Positions 6,872-12,322 of a stretch of DNA of 12,322 nucleotides are shown piece by piece; position 1 is the first letter of the stretch; each line of letters starts with the position of its first letter. The stretch covers positions 1-12,322 of the forward strand of contig DKMD01000032.1 of assembly GCA_002470465.1 (NCBI GenBank), in the 5' to 3' direction. A program made the translations under genes and the position numbers. Below the pieces are notes generated by a model that saw only the letters and a list, made by a program, of their open reading frames with translations, was not told the DNA's origin and searched no databases. Origin of the DNA: Pluralibacter sp. UBA7423 (GTDB taxonomy: Bacteria > Pseudomonadota > Gammaproteobacteria > Enterobacterales > Enterobacteriaceae).

Positions 6872-6937
6872 CTGCCGCGCGTAAACTCAGCTGCTGGCAG
6901 CATAAAATTCCCTCGCAGCGGTTAGCTGCCGCAGGGG

Positions 6938-7405
6938 TTACTCTTTCTCGGCAATGTACGGATCATCATAGTTCAGAGCAAGCATTATCTCTGTTTCCAG
7001 ACTTTCCATCTCTTCGGCTTCGTCGTCTTCAATATGATCGTAACCCAGCAGGTGCAGGCTGCCGTGTACCACCATGTGCGCCCAGTGGGCTTCGAGTGGT
7101 TTACCCTGCTCCTGAGCTTCGCGTTCCACCACCTGGCGGCAAATGATGAGATCGCCGAGCAGCGGCATCTCAATGCCTGGCGGCGCCTCAAACGGGAAGG
7201 AAAGCACGTTGGTTGATTTGTCTTTGCCGCGATAGGTGAGGTTGAGCTCATGGCTTTCCGCTTCATCAACCAGGCGAATGGTCACTTCCGATTCGGCCTG
7301 AAACGCCGGGATTGTCGCATCCAGCCAGCGCTGGAACTGTGCTTCCGGCGGCAGGCCGTTTTCATCTTCGGTGGCTATCTGTAAATCTAAAATTACCGAA
7401 CTCAT
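6938..7405 (-). CDS. ybeY: Endoribonuclease YbeY, 16S rRNA maturation factor
   Basis: YbeY is a zinc-dependent RNase for 16S rRNA 3'-end maturation and late 70S quality control in the cytosol. The 155 residues match E. coli YbeY in length. The metal-binding H114-x3-H118-x5-H124 motif lies in [15 protein letters not shown], and the conserved R59 (NLTYRGKD) is present. The ATG overlaps the ybeZ stop in an ATGA and has CAGGAG five bases upstream, so the two are translationally coupled. The 100-base gap to corC begins with an imperfect GC-rich hairpin (about 6911-6936) that could slow RNA decay or transcription. Confidence 0.98.
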   Translation of the reverse strand: MSSVILDLQIATEDENGLPPEAQFQRWLDATIPAFQAESEVTIRLVDEAESHELNLTYRGKDKSTNVLSFPFEAPPGIEMPLLGDLIICRQVVEREAQEQGKPLEAHWAHMVVHGSLHLLGYDHIEDDEAEEMESLETEIMLALNYDDPYIAEKE

Positions 7406-8457
7406 TTTTGCTCCTGAGACTGCGCGGCCAGCGCCTCGCGTTTACGCTCTGCGGCTTCGGCAGCTCTGCGCTTTTGATCTGCTTCTTCCCAGGCTTCATA
7501 GGCGTTAACGATGCGGGCGACCACCGGGTGGCGCACCACGTCTTCGCTGTGGAAGAAGTTAAAGCTGATTTCATCCACTTCCGCCAGCACTTCGATGGCA
7601 TGGCGCAGGCCCGATTTCATATTACGCGGCAGGTCAATCTGGGTGATATCGCCGGTGATCACGGCTTTGGAGTTAAAGCCGATACGGGTCAGGAACATTT
7701 TCATCTGTTCGATGGTGGTGTTCTGGCTTTCATCCAGAATGATGAACGCATCGTTCAGCGTACGGCCACGCATATAAGCCAGCGGGGCGACTTCGATGAC
7801 GTTGCGCTCAATCAGCTTTTCGACTTTCTCAAAGCCGAGCATTTCGAACAGCGCGTCGTACAGCGGGCGCAGATACGGATCCACCTTCTGACTCAGATCG
7901 CCTGGCAGGAAGCCAAGTTTTTCACCGGCTTCCACCGCCGGACGAGTCAGCAGAATGCGGCGAATTTCCTGGCGCTCAAGGGCGTCCACCGCGGCGGCAA
8001 CCGCGAGGTAGGTTTTGCCGGTTCCCGCAGGACCTACGCCGAAGGTGATGTCATGGTCGAGAATATTAGCGATGTACTGCGCCTGATTTGGCGTACGTGG
8101 CTTAATGACTCCACGCTTGGTTTTGATATTGATGGCTTTGCCGTAGTCCGGCACGCTCTCGGCGCTTTGTTCCAGCACGCGGGCTTCTTTAATCGCCAGA
8201 TGAATCTGCTCGGGTTCGATATCCTGGATCTGGCCACGCATCGGGGCTGTATCAACATACAGAGAGCGCAGAATATCGGCTGCTGCATTCACGCAGAGGG
8301 CGCGACCGGTGAGTTTGAAGTGGTTATCGCGGCGGTTGATTTCGATGCCCAGTCGACGTTCGAGGTGCTTGACGTTGTCATCAAACGGGCCACACAGGCT
8401 CAGCAGGCGTTCGTTGTCTGCCGGCTCAAGGGTGATTTCACGGGTTTCTGTATTCAA
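7402..8457 (-). CDS. ybeZ: PhoH-like ATPase YbeZ
   Basis: YbeZ is a cytosolic PhoH-family P-loop ATPase, a probable RNA helicase partner of YbeY. It has an N-terminal RNA-binding-like part (about 1-115), then the PhoH ATPase core with Walker A GPAGTGKT (142-149) and Walker B AFIILDES (237-244). The start is TTG at 8455-8457. An in-frame TAA lies 12 bases upstream (8470-8472), so no longer form is possible, and AGAGGA is five bases from the TTG. The 351 residues are about five more than in E. coli as I recall it. The extra length lies in the charged, Ala/Glu/Arg-rich C-terminal tail, the usual variable part. It heads the ybeZ-ybeY-corC-lnt genes, 153 bases after miaB. Confidence 0.97.
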   Translation of the reverse strand: MNTETREITLEPADNERLLSLCGPFDDNVKHLERRLGIEINRRDNHFKLTGRALCVNAAADILRSLYVDTAPMRGQIQDIEPEQIHLAIKEARVLEQSAESVPDYGKAINIKTKRGVIKPRTPNQAQYIANILDHDITFGVGPAGTGKTYLAVAAAVDALERQEIRRILLTRPAVEAGEKLGFLPGDLSQKVDPYLRPLYDALFEMLGFEKVEKLIERNVIEVAPLAYMRGRTLNDAFIILDESQNTTIEQMKMFLTRIGFNSKAVITGDITQIDLPRNMKSGLRHAIEVLAEVDEISFNFFHSEDVVRHPVVARIVNAYEAWEEADQKRRAAEAAERKREALAAQSQEQK

Positions 8458-8513
8458 ACTGTTCCTCTTTTACCTGGCGCCACGGAGGGCTTTTATGGAC
8501 CTGCTTAAAGGAA

Positions 8514-8542
8514 ATTATTCTCGCAAGCGTTTAAAGGTGCAA
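8514..8542 (-). promoter_or_regulatory. Candidate sigma-70 promoter for ybeZ
   Basis: On the minus strand TTGCAC (8537-8542) and AATAAT (8514-8519) are spaced by exactly 17 bases. The -10 has one mismatch, the -35 is mediocre. The start near 8507 would give a leader of about 50 bases. Confidence 0.4.
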
Positions 8543-8554
8543 GCATTGCCATGG

Positions 8555-8582
8555 ATGTGGGGGCAGGGCGGGGAAATGCAAG
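8555..8582 (-). promoter_or_regulatory. Candidate sigma-32 heat-shock promoter for ybeZ-ybeY-corC-lnt
   Basis: On the minus strand CTTGCAT (8576-8582), 13 bases, then CCCCACAT (8555-8562) resembles the sigma-32 pattern CTTGAAA-N13-15-CCCCATNT, with two mismatches in the -35 and one in the -10. In E. coli the ybeZ-lnt genes are reported heat-shock induced, which supports the call. It starts one base after the hairpin that follows miaB. Confidence 0.55.
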
Positions 8583-8604
8583 GGCCTGCCGCGCACGGCA
8601 GGCC
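8583..8604 (-). terminator. GC-rich hairpin after miaB, weak terminator or attenuator
   Basis: GGCCTGCCG and CGGCAGGCC (8583-8591/8596-8604) form a 9-bp stem with a 4-base loop, six bases after the miaB stop. On the minus strand it is followed by CTTGCATTTCC, not a proper U run, so some miaB transcripts probably read into ybeZ. Confidence 0.5.
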
Positions 8605-8610
8605 GGGCGA

Positions 8611-10044
8611 TTACGGCTGGAAGGTACCGACGCCGAGGTCATTTTCTTTGCGGGTACGGGCAATCACGGACTCAGGAGATTCCACGATACGTAGCCCCAT
8701 TTCCGCCTCCGTGCGTACCAGTTTACCGCGCAGGGAGTTGGTGTAGACGTCGACGATTTCCACATCCACGAATTTGCCTACCATCTCCGGCGTACCTTCA
8801 AAGTTCACCACGCGGTTGTTTTCGGTACGCCCGGTGAGCTCCATAATGCTTTTCCGGGAAGTGCCTTCCACCAGAATGCGCTGGACGGTGCCGAGCATAC
8901 GGCGGCTCCAGGCCATGGCCTGCTGGTTGATACGTTCCTGAAGGATGTACAGGCGCTGCTTTTTAACCTCATCCGGCACGTCGTCGACCATATCAGCCGC
9001 CGGAGTACCCGGGCGTGCGGAGAAGATAAAGCTGTAGCTCACGTCCATATTGACGTCGGCAATCACCTTCATGGTCTTTTCAAAGTCTTCGTTGGTTTCG
9101 CCAGGGAAGCCGACGATAAAGTCTGAGCTTATCTGGATATCGGGCCGCGCTTCGTACAGCTTGCGGACAATGGCTTTATACTCCAGCACCGTATGCGTGC
9201 GGCCCATCATGTTCAGCACGCGGTCCGAACCGCTTTGTACCGGAAGATGCAGGAAGCTCACCAGCTCCGGTGTATCACGATAGACGTCGATAATGTCGTC
9301 GGTAAATTCGATCGGATGGCTGGTGGTGAAGCGAAGGCGGTCAATACCATCGATGGCGGCGACCAGGCGCAGCAGTTCGGAGAATGAACCGGTGCTGCCG
9401 TCATAGTTTTCACCGCGCCAGGCGTTAACGTTCTGCCCCAGCAGGTGGATTTCACGCACGCCCTGGGCCGCCAGCTGAGCGACCTCAAACAGAATGTCAT
9501 CAGTAGGTCGGCTGACTTCTTCGCCGCGGGTATAAGGCACGACGCAGTAGGTACAGTATTTGTTGCAGCCTTCCATAATGGAAACGAACGCGGTTGGCCC
9601 CTCAGCACGAGGTTCAGGCAGGCGGTCGAATTTTTCAATTTCCGGGAAGCTGACGTCGATGATTGGCTTACGGCGATCGCGCATGCCGCGAATGGTGTCG
9701 ATCATTTCCGGCAGGCGATGCAGGGTTTGCGGGCCAAAAATGATGTCAACGTAGTGAGCACGCTGGCGGATAAGCTTGCCTTCCTGAGACGCCACGCAGC
9801 CACCGATGCCGATGATTACGTCAGGTCTTTTCGCCTTGATAAGCTTCCAGCGCCCCAGCTGGTGGAACACTTTTTCCTGCGCCTTCTCACGAATTGAGCA
9901 GGTGTTCAGCAACAGCACGTCGGCTTCATCCGCGTTTTCAGTCAGTTGATAGCCGTGAGTGGCATCCAGCAGATCGGCCATCTTGGATGAATCGTATTCG
10001 TTCATCTGACAGCCCCAGGTTTTTATATGGAGTTTTTTTGTCAT
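8611..10044 (-). CDS. miaB: tRNA-2-methylthio-N6-dimethylallyladenosine synthase MiaB
   Basis: MiaB is a radical-SAM methylthiotransferase that turns i6A37 into ms2i6A37 in tRNAs reading UNN codons. The N-terminal UPF0004 domain has the three cysteines of the auxiliary cluster (C12, C49, C83). The radical-SAM CxxxCxxC motif is C160-x3-C164-x2-C167 (GCNKYCTYC), and a TRAM RNA-binding domain occupies about 380-445. At 477 residues it is three longer than E. coli MiaB (474). The difference is in the linker near 119-128 ([10 protein letters not shown]), between the domains. It is divergent from ubiF and followed by ybeZ. The neighbouring operon at the right encodes tRNAs, including a UAG-anticodon Leu, but none is linked to miaB by transcription. 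Confidence 0.98.
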   Translation of the reverse strand: MTKKLHIKTWGCQMNEYDSSKMADLLDATHGYQLTENADEADVLLLNTCSIREKAQEKVFHQLGRWKLIKAKRPDVIIGIGGCVASQEGKLIRQRAHYVDIIFGPQTLHRLPEMIDTIRGMRDRRKPIIDVSFPEIEKFDRLPEPRAEGPTAFVSIMEGCNKYCTYCVVPYTRGEEVSRPTDDILFEVAQLAAQGVREIHLLGQNVNAWRGENYDGSTGSFSELLRLVAAIDGIDRLRFTTSHPIEFTDDIIDVYRDTPELVSFLHLPVQSGSDRVLNMMGRTHTVLEYKAIVRKLYEARPDIQISSDFIVGFPGETNEDFEKTMKVIADVNMDVSYSFIFSARPGTPAADMVDDVPDEVKKQRLYILQERINQQAMAWSRRMLGTVQRILVEGTSRKSIMELTGRTENNRVVNFEGTPEMVGKFVDVEIVDVYTNSLRGKLVRTEAEMGLRIVESPESVIARTRKENDLGVGTFQP

Positions 10045-10081
10045 CGACTTTGCTTTGCTCGGGGAAAACGCAGGGGTGCGT

Positions 10082-10110
10082 ATTGTAATGCTTTGCGGCG
10101 AGCGTGACCA
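10082..10110 (-). promoter_or_regulatory. Probable sigma-70 promoter of miaB
   Basis: On the minus strand TGGTCA (10105-10110, four of six consensus bases) and TACAAT (10082-10087, five of six) are separated by 17 bases. The start near 10075 gives a leader of about 30 bases. It lies in the 140-base divergent gap with ubiF. Confidence 0.6.
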
Positions 10111-10184
10111 GTATGACTGAGCTTACGCCCAAAGCCTGAAAAATCCGGTAAACTGAAGAGATTGAGTTTTAAGGACAATGAGCC

Positions 10185-11360
10185 ATGAGCAATCACTCTA
10201 CAGATATCGCCATCGTGGGCGGCGGAATGGTCGGCGGGGCGCTGGCGCTGGGACTGGCGCAGCAGGGATTCAGCGTGACCGTTATCGAACGCGCCGCGCC
10301 GCCGGAATTTGATGCGGGAAGCCCGCCAGATGTGCGCATTTCGGCTATCAGCGCCTCCTCCGTGGCGCTTCTGCGCGGGCTTGGCGTCTGGGAAGCCATT
10401 CAGGCGATGCGAACGCACCGCTATCGTCAGCTGGAAACCTGGGAATGGGAGAATGCGCATGTGGTGTTCAATGCCTCTGAGCTGAAGCTGCCTGAACTCG
10501 GGTATATGGTGGAGAATAACGTGTTGCAGCTAGCGCTGTGGCGCGCGCTGGAGGCGCAGGAGAAGGTTACTCTGCGAGTTCCGGCTTCGCTGGAAACGAT
10601 GCTTCACGGAACGGAAGGCTATTCGCTTGGGTTTACGGACGGCAGCGAACTGCAGGCGAAGCTGGTTATCGGTGCCGACGGTGCGAATTCGCAGGTTCGC
10701 CAGATGTCGGGTATCGGCGTCCATGCCTGGCAGTATCCGCAATCCTGCATGCTGATTACCGTCGAGTGTGAAAATGAGCCGGGTGACAGCACATGGCAGC
10801 AGTTTACGCCGGACGGACCGCGAGCGTTTTTACCGCTGTATGACAACTGGGCATCGCTGGTGTGGTATGACACACCTGCGCGTATCCGCCAGCTTCAGTC
10901 GATGTCGCTGGAACAGCTGGAACAAGAGATCGCCCATACTTTTCCGTCGCGACTGGGAAAAGTGAAAGCCGTTGCCGCCGGGGCCTTCCCGTTAACGCGT
11001 CGCCATGCGCTTCGCTATGTGCAGCCAGGGCTGGCTCTGGTCGGTGATGCGGCGCACACCATTCATCCTTTGGCCGGGCAGGGCGTGAATCTGGGCTATC
11101 GTGACGTGGACGCATTAGTGGATGTGCTGGCAAGCGCGCGTAGCCACGGTGAAGCATGGGCGAGTCTGCCAGTGCTCAAGCGCTATCAGACCCGCAGAAT
11201 GGCGGATAACTATCTGATGCAGTCCGGCATGGATCTGTTTTATGCCGGCTTCAGCAACGATCTCGCCCCACTGCGTATGCTGCGCAATATTGGCCTGATG
11301 GCCGCAGAACGTGCAGGCGTCCTGAAACGTCAGGCGCTGAAGTATGCATTAGGTCTTTAA
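10185..11360 (+). CDS. ubiF: 2-octaprenyl-3-methyl-6-methoxy-1,4-benzoquinol hydroxylase UbiF
   Basis: UbiF is the FAD-dependent monooxygenase that adds the C6 hydroxyl in aerobic ubiquinone-8 synthesis, acting with the peripheral-membrane Ubi complex. The 391 residues equal E. coli UbiF. The dinucleotide-binding motif is VGGGMVGG (11-18), the DG motif VIGADGANSQVR covers 161-172, and the second FAD motif is LVGDAAHTIHPLAGQGVNLG (285-304). These are the family's three signatures. AAGGA lies nine bases before the ATG. Another ATG at 10178 is out of frame and too close to that site. I see only a weak -10 (TAAACT, 10149-10154) without a matching -35. A REP element follows the gene. Confidence 0.98.
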   Translation: MSNHSTDIAIVGGGMVGGALALGLAQQGFSVTVIERAAPPEFDAGSPPDVRISAISASSVALLRGLGVWEAIQAMRTHRYRQLETWEWENAHVVFNASELKLPELGYMVENNVLQLALWRALEAQEKVTLRVPASLETMLHGTEGYSLGFTDGSELQAKLVIGADGANSQVRQMSGIGVHAWQYPQSCMLITVECENEPGDSTWQQFTPDGPRAFLPLYDNWASLVWYDTPARIRQLQSMSLEQLEQEIAHTFPSRLGKVKAVAAGAFPLTRRHALRYVQPGLALVGDAAHTIHPLAGQGVNLGYRDVDALVDVLASARSHGEAWASLPVLKRYQTRRMADNYLMQSGMDLFYAGFSNDLAPLRMLRNIGLMAAERAGVLKRQALKYALGL

Positions 11361-11370
11361 ATTTTATTTT

Positions 11371-11398
11371 GCCGGGAGGCGCTGCGCTTTCCCGGCCT
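11371..11398. repeat. REP-type palindrome between ubiF and the tRNA operon
   Basis: GCCGGGA (11371-11377) and TCCCGGC (11390-11396) form a 7-bp stem, with GCGCTGCGC between them and the REP-like tail CTGG. It lies ten bases after the ubiF stop, between convergent transcription units, and may protect the ubiF 3' end. Confidence 0.75.
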
Positions 11399-11449
11399 GG
11401 AGCAAACGTTGGCACGTGCAAATAAGTCCCGCCGGGTACTGGACACGTA

Positions 11450-11487
11450 AAAACAAAAAAGCCCGCATAAGCGAGCTTTTTTGTTTT
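11450..11487 (-). terminator. Intrinsic terminator of the tRNA operon (symmetrical)
   Basis: The core stem is GCTCGC/GCGGGC on the minus strand (11461-11466/11471-11476) with a TTAT loop. It is extended by A/T pairs and one G-C to about 17 pairs. The minus-strand product ends in TTTTTTGTTTT. The same symmetry gives a U run on the plus strand, so it could also stop ubiF transcripts. Confidence 0.88.
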
Positions 11488-11489
11488 AT

Positions 11490-11564
11490 TGGCTGGGGTG
11501 CAGGGATTCGAACCCCGGAATGCTGGTATCAGAAACCAGAGCCTTACCGCTTGGCGACACCCCA
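11490..11564 (-). tRNA. tRNA-Gln (CUG), third and last copy
   Basis: This 75-base gene encodes CCA. The anticodon loop TTCTGAT, in a CTGGT/ACCAG stem, gives CTG. The acceptor stem TGGGGTG/CACCCCA keeps the weak U1-A72 pair that glutaminyl-tRNA synthetase reads. It is identical to the copy at 11714-11788. It is the promoter-distal gene, directly before the terminator. E. coli has two such genes here, so one of the three is extra. Confidence 0.97.
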
Positions 11565-11601
11565 ATAAATTTTTTACTGCTTAACGATGTTAGTTGAAAA
11601 G

Positions 11602-11676
11602 TGGCTGGAGTGCAGGGATTCGAACCCCGGAATGCTGGTATCAGAAACCAGAGCCTTACCGCTTGGCGACACTCCA
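11602..11676 (-). tRNA. glnX: tRNA-Gln (CUG), middle copy with altered acceptor stem
   Basis: This 75-base gene has a CTG anticodon and encodes CCA. It differs from its two neighbours only in the acceptor stem, TGGAGTG/CACTCCA: pair 4-69 is A-U instead of G-C, changed on both strands, so pairing is kept. The U1-A72, G2-C71 and G3-C70 identity pairs are unchanged. The symbol is given by position and is not certain. Confidence 0.96.
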
Positions 11677-11713
11677 TCCGATTTTCTTTTCACTTTCTAC
11701 ATCGTTTACAACT

Positions 11714-11788
11714 TGGCTGGGGTGCAGGGATTCGAACCCCGGAATGCTGGTATCAGAAACCAGAGCCTTACCGCTTGGCGACACCCCA
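11714..11788 (-). tRNA. glnV: tRNA-Gln (CUG), first copy
   Basis: This 75-base gene has a CTG anticodon and encodes CCA. It sits only six bases after the upstream tRNA-Met, as glnV follows metU in E. coli, and is identical to the copy at 11490-11564. The T stem CGGGG/CCCTG contains one G·U pair, shared by all three copies. Confidence 0.97.
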
Positions 11789-11794
11789 AGAATT

Positions 11795-11871
11795 TGGTGG
11801 CTACGACGGGATTCGAACCTGTGACCCCATCATTATGAGTGATGTGCTCTAACCAACTGAGCTACGTAGCC
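11795..11871 (-). tRNA. metU: tRNA-Met (CAU), elongator, second copy
   Basis: This 77-base gene encodes CCA. The anticodon loop CTCATAA gives CAT, and the acceptor begins GGCTACG paired with CGTAGCC. The G1-C72 pair marks the elongator type, not the initiator. It is identical over its whole length to the copy at 12196-12272. Confidence 0.97.
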
Positions 11872-11895
11872 TGAATTTTTATGCCAGAACAATAC

Positions 11896-11970
11896 TGGCT
11901 GGGGTACCTGGATTCGAACCAGGGAATGCCGGTATCAAAAACCGGTGCCTTACCGCTTGGCGATACCCCA
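11896..11970 (-). tRNA. glnW: tRNA-Gln (UUG), second copy
   Basis: This 75-base gene encodes CCA. The anticodon loop TTTTGAT, in a CCGGT/ACCGG stem, gives TTG. It is identical to the copy at 12007-12081, with a 36-base spacer between them. Confidence 0.97.
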
Positions 11971-12006
11971 ATGACTCACGTGTTAAAACGCTTAGTCAGG
12001 GAAAAG

Positions 12007-12081
12007 TGGCTGGGGTACCTGGATTCGAACCAGGGAATGCCGGTATCAAAAACCGGTGCCTTACCGCTTGGCGATACCCCA
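12007..12081 (-). tRNA. glnU: tRNA-Gln (UUG), first copy
   Basis: This 75-base gene has a TTG anticodon and encodes CCA. The acceptor stem is TGGGGTA/TACCCCA, and the T stem CCTGG/CCAGG is fully paired. Its position after leuW is that of glnU in E. coli. Confidence 0.97.
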
Positions 12082-12103
12082 TCCGTGCAACGCTTACTGG
12101 GAA

Positions 12104-12188
12104 TGGTGCGGGAGGCGAGACTTGAACTCGCACACCTTGCGGCGCCAGAACCTAAATCTGGTGCGTCTACCAATTTCGCCACTCCCGC
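12104..12188 (-). tRNA. leuW: tRNA-Leu (UAG)
   Basis: This 85-base class II tRNA has a long variable arm and encodes CCA. The anticodon loop TTTAGGT, in a CCAGA/TCTGG stem, gives TAG, reading CUN leucine codons. As far as I recall, the sequence is the same as E. coli leuW. Confidence 0.97.
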
Positions 12189-12195
12189 AAAAAGA

Positions 12196-12272
12196 TGGTG
12201 GCTACGACGGGATTCGAACCTGTGACCCCATCATTATGAGTGATGTGCTCTAACCAACTGAGCTACGTAGCC
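12196..12272 (-). tRNA. metT: tRNA-Met (CAU), elongator, first gene of the operon
   Basis: This 77-base gene has a CAT anticodon, a G1-C72 elongator acceptor and an encoded CCA. It is the promoter-proximal gene and is identical to the second Met gene at 11795-11871. Only seven bases separate it from leuW, so the operon must be cut by tRNA-processing RNases. Confidence 0.97.
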
Positions 12273-12303
12273 ATCTTTTTTTCGCGTTACCTTATCGGCG
12301 TTG

Positions 12304-12317
12304 CGGGGCGCATTATG
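12304..12317 (-). promoter_or_regulatory. -10 and discriminator of the tRNA operon promoter (cut by window end)
   Basis: On the minus strand CATAAT (12312-12317) is followed by GCGCCCC (12305-12311), the GC-rich discriminator found at stringently controlled stable-RNA promoters. The start would be near 12304, about 32 bases before metT. The -35 lies beyond the right end of the window. Confidence 0.75.
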
Positions 12318-12322
12318 CGTAT

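Noticed and set aside
7312..8508. 398-residue open frame on the plus strand
   Set aside because: It is antisense to ybeZ and the ybeY start, both of which have clear family motifs. It has no ribosome site or recognisable domain. Long antisense frames are common in GC-rich coding DNA.
11587..12225. Plus-strand frames with repeated peptides such as GFEPRNAGIRNQS
   Set aside because: These are translations of the antisense of the tRNA genes, a well-known source of false proteins. The repeats reflect tRNA copies.
11490..12272. Regularly spaced repeats resembling an array
   Set aside because: Each repeat folds as a complete tRNA with an encoded CCA, and the spacers vary in length (6-37 bases), so it is not a CRISPR array.

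Overview
The window is a piece of core chromosome from a member of the Enterobacteriaceae. Every protein is recognisable as a close relative of an E. coli protein, and the gene order follows the E. coli leuS–asnB neighbourhood. REP-type palindromes and a metT-leuW-gln-metU-gln tRNA operon support the same placement. I cannot name the genus from sequence alone. One difference from E. coli is clear: ybeL lies directly beside gltL, where E. coli K-12 (from memory) has ybeQ, ybeR, djlB, ybeT, ybeU, djlC, hscC and rihA.

Layout. Positions 1-180 are an intergenic region, probably the leuS/ybeL divergent spacer, followed by ybeL (+), a zinc-ribbon protein. A pair of opposed REP hairpins separates it from the convergent glutamate/aspartate ABC transporter operon gltI-gltJ-gltK-gltL (all -). 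Between gltI and gltJ lies SroC, a small RNA ending at a strong intrinsic terminator. This probably lets the binding protein be made in excess over the membrane complex. The 397 bases upstream of gltI carry a consensus sigma-54 promoter, a consensus NtrC dyad, further GTGC/GCAC palindromes and a C/A-rich GcvB target element.

Next come miaB and the ybeZ-ybeY-corC-lnt genes (all -): tRNA ms2i6A methylthiotransferase, PhoH-like ATPase, rRNA-maturation RNase, CBS-domain protein and apolipoprotein N-acyltransferase. A plausible heat-shock (sigma-32) promoter and a sigma-70 candidate sit in the miaB-ybeZ gap. ubiF (+), for ubiquinone synthesis, diverges from miaB.

The right end is a tRNA operon read on the minus strand: Met, Leu(UAG), Gln(UUG), Gln(UUG), Met, then three Gln(CUG). 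It ends at an intrinsic terminator. E. coli has two Gln(CUG) genes here, so one copy is extra. The operon's -10 and GC-rich discriminator are at the window's end, but the -35 lies outside.

I found no mobile element, CRISPR array, toxin or defence gene, and no undescribed protein system. The points worth a second look are regulatory (the gltI leader and the miaB-ybeZ gap) and the tRNA copy-number change.
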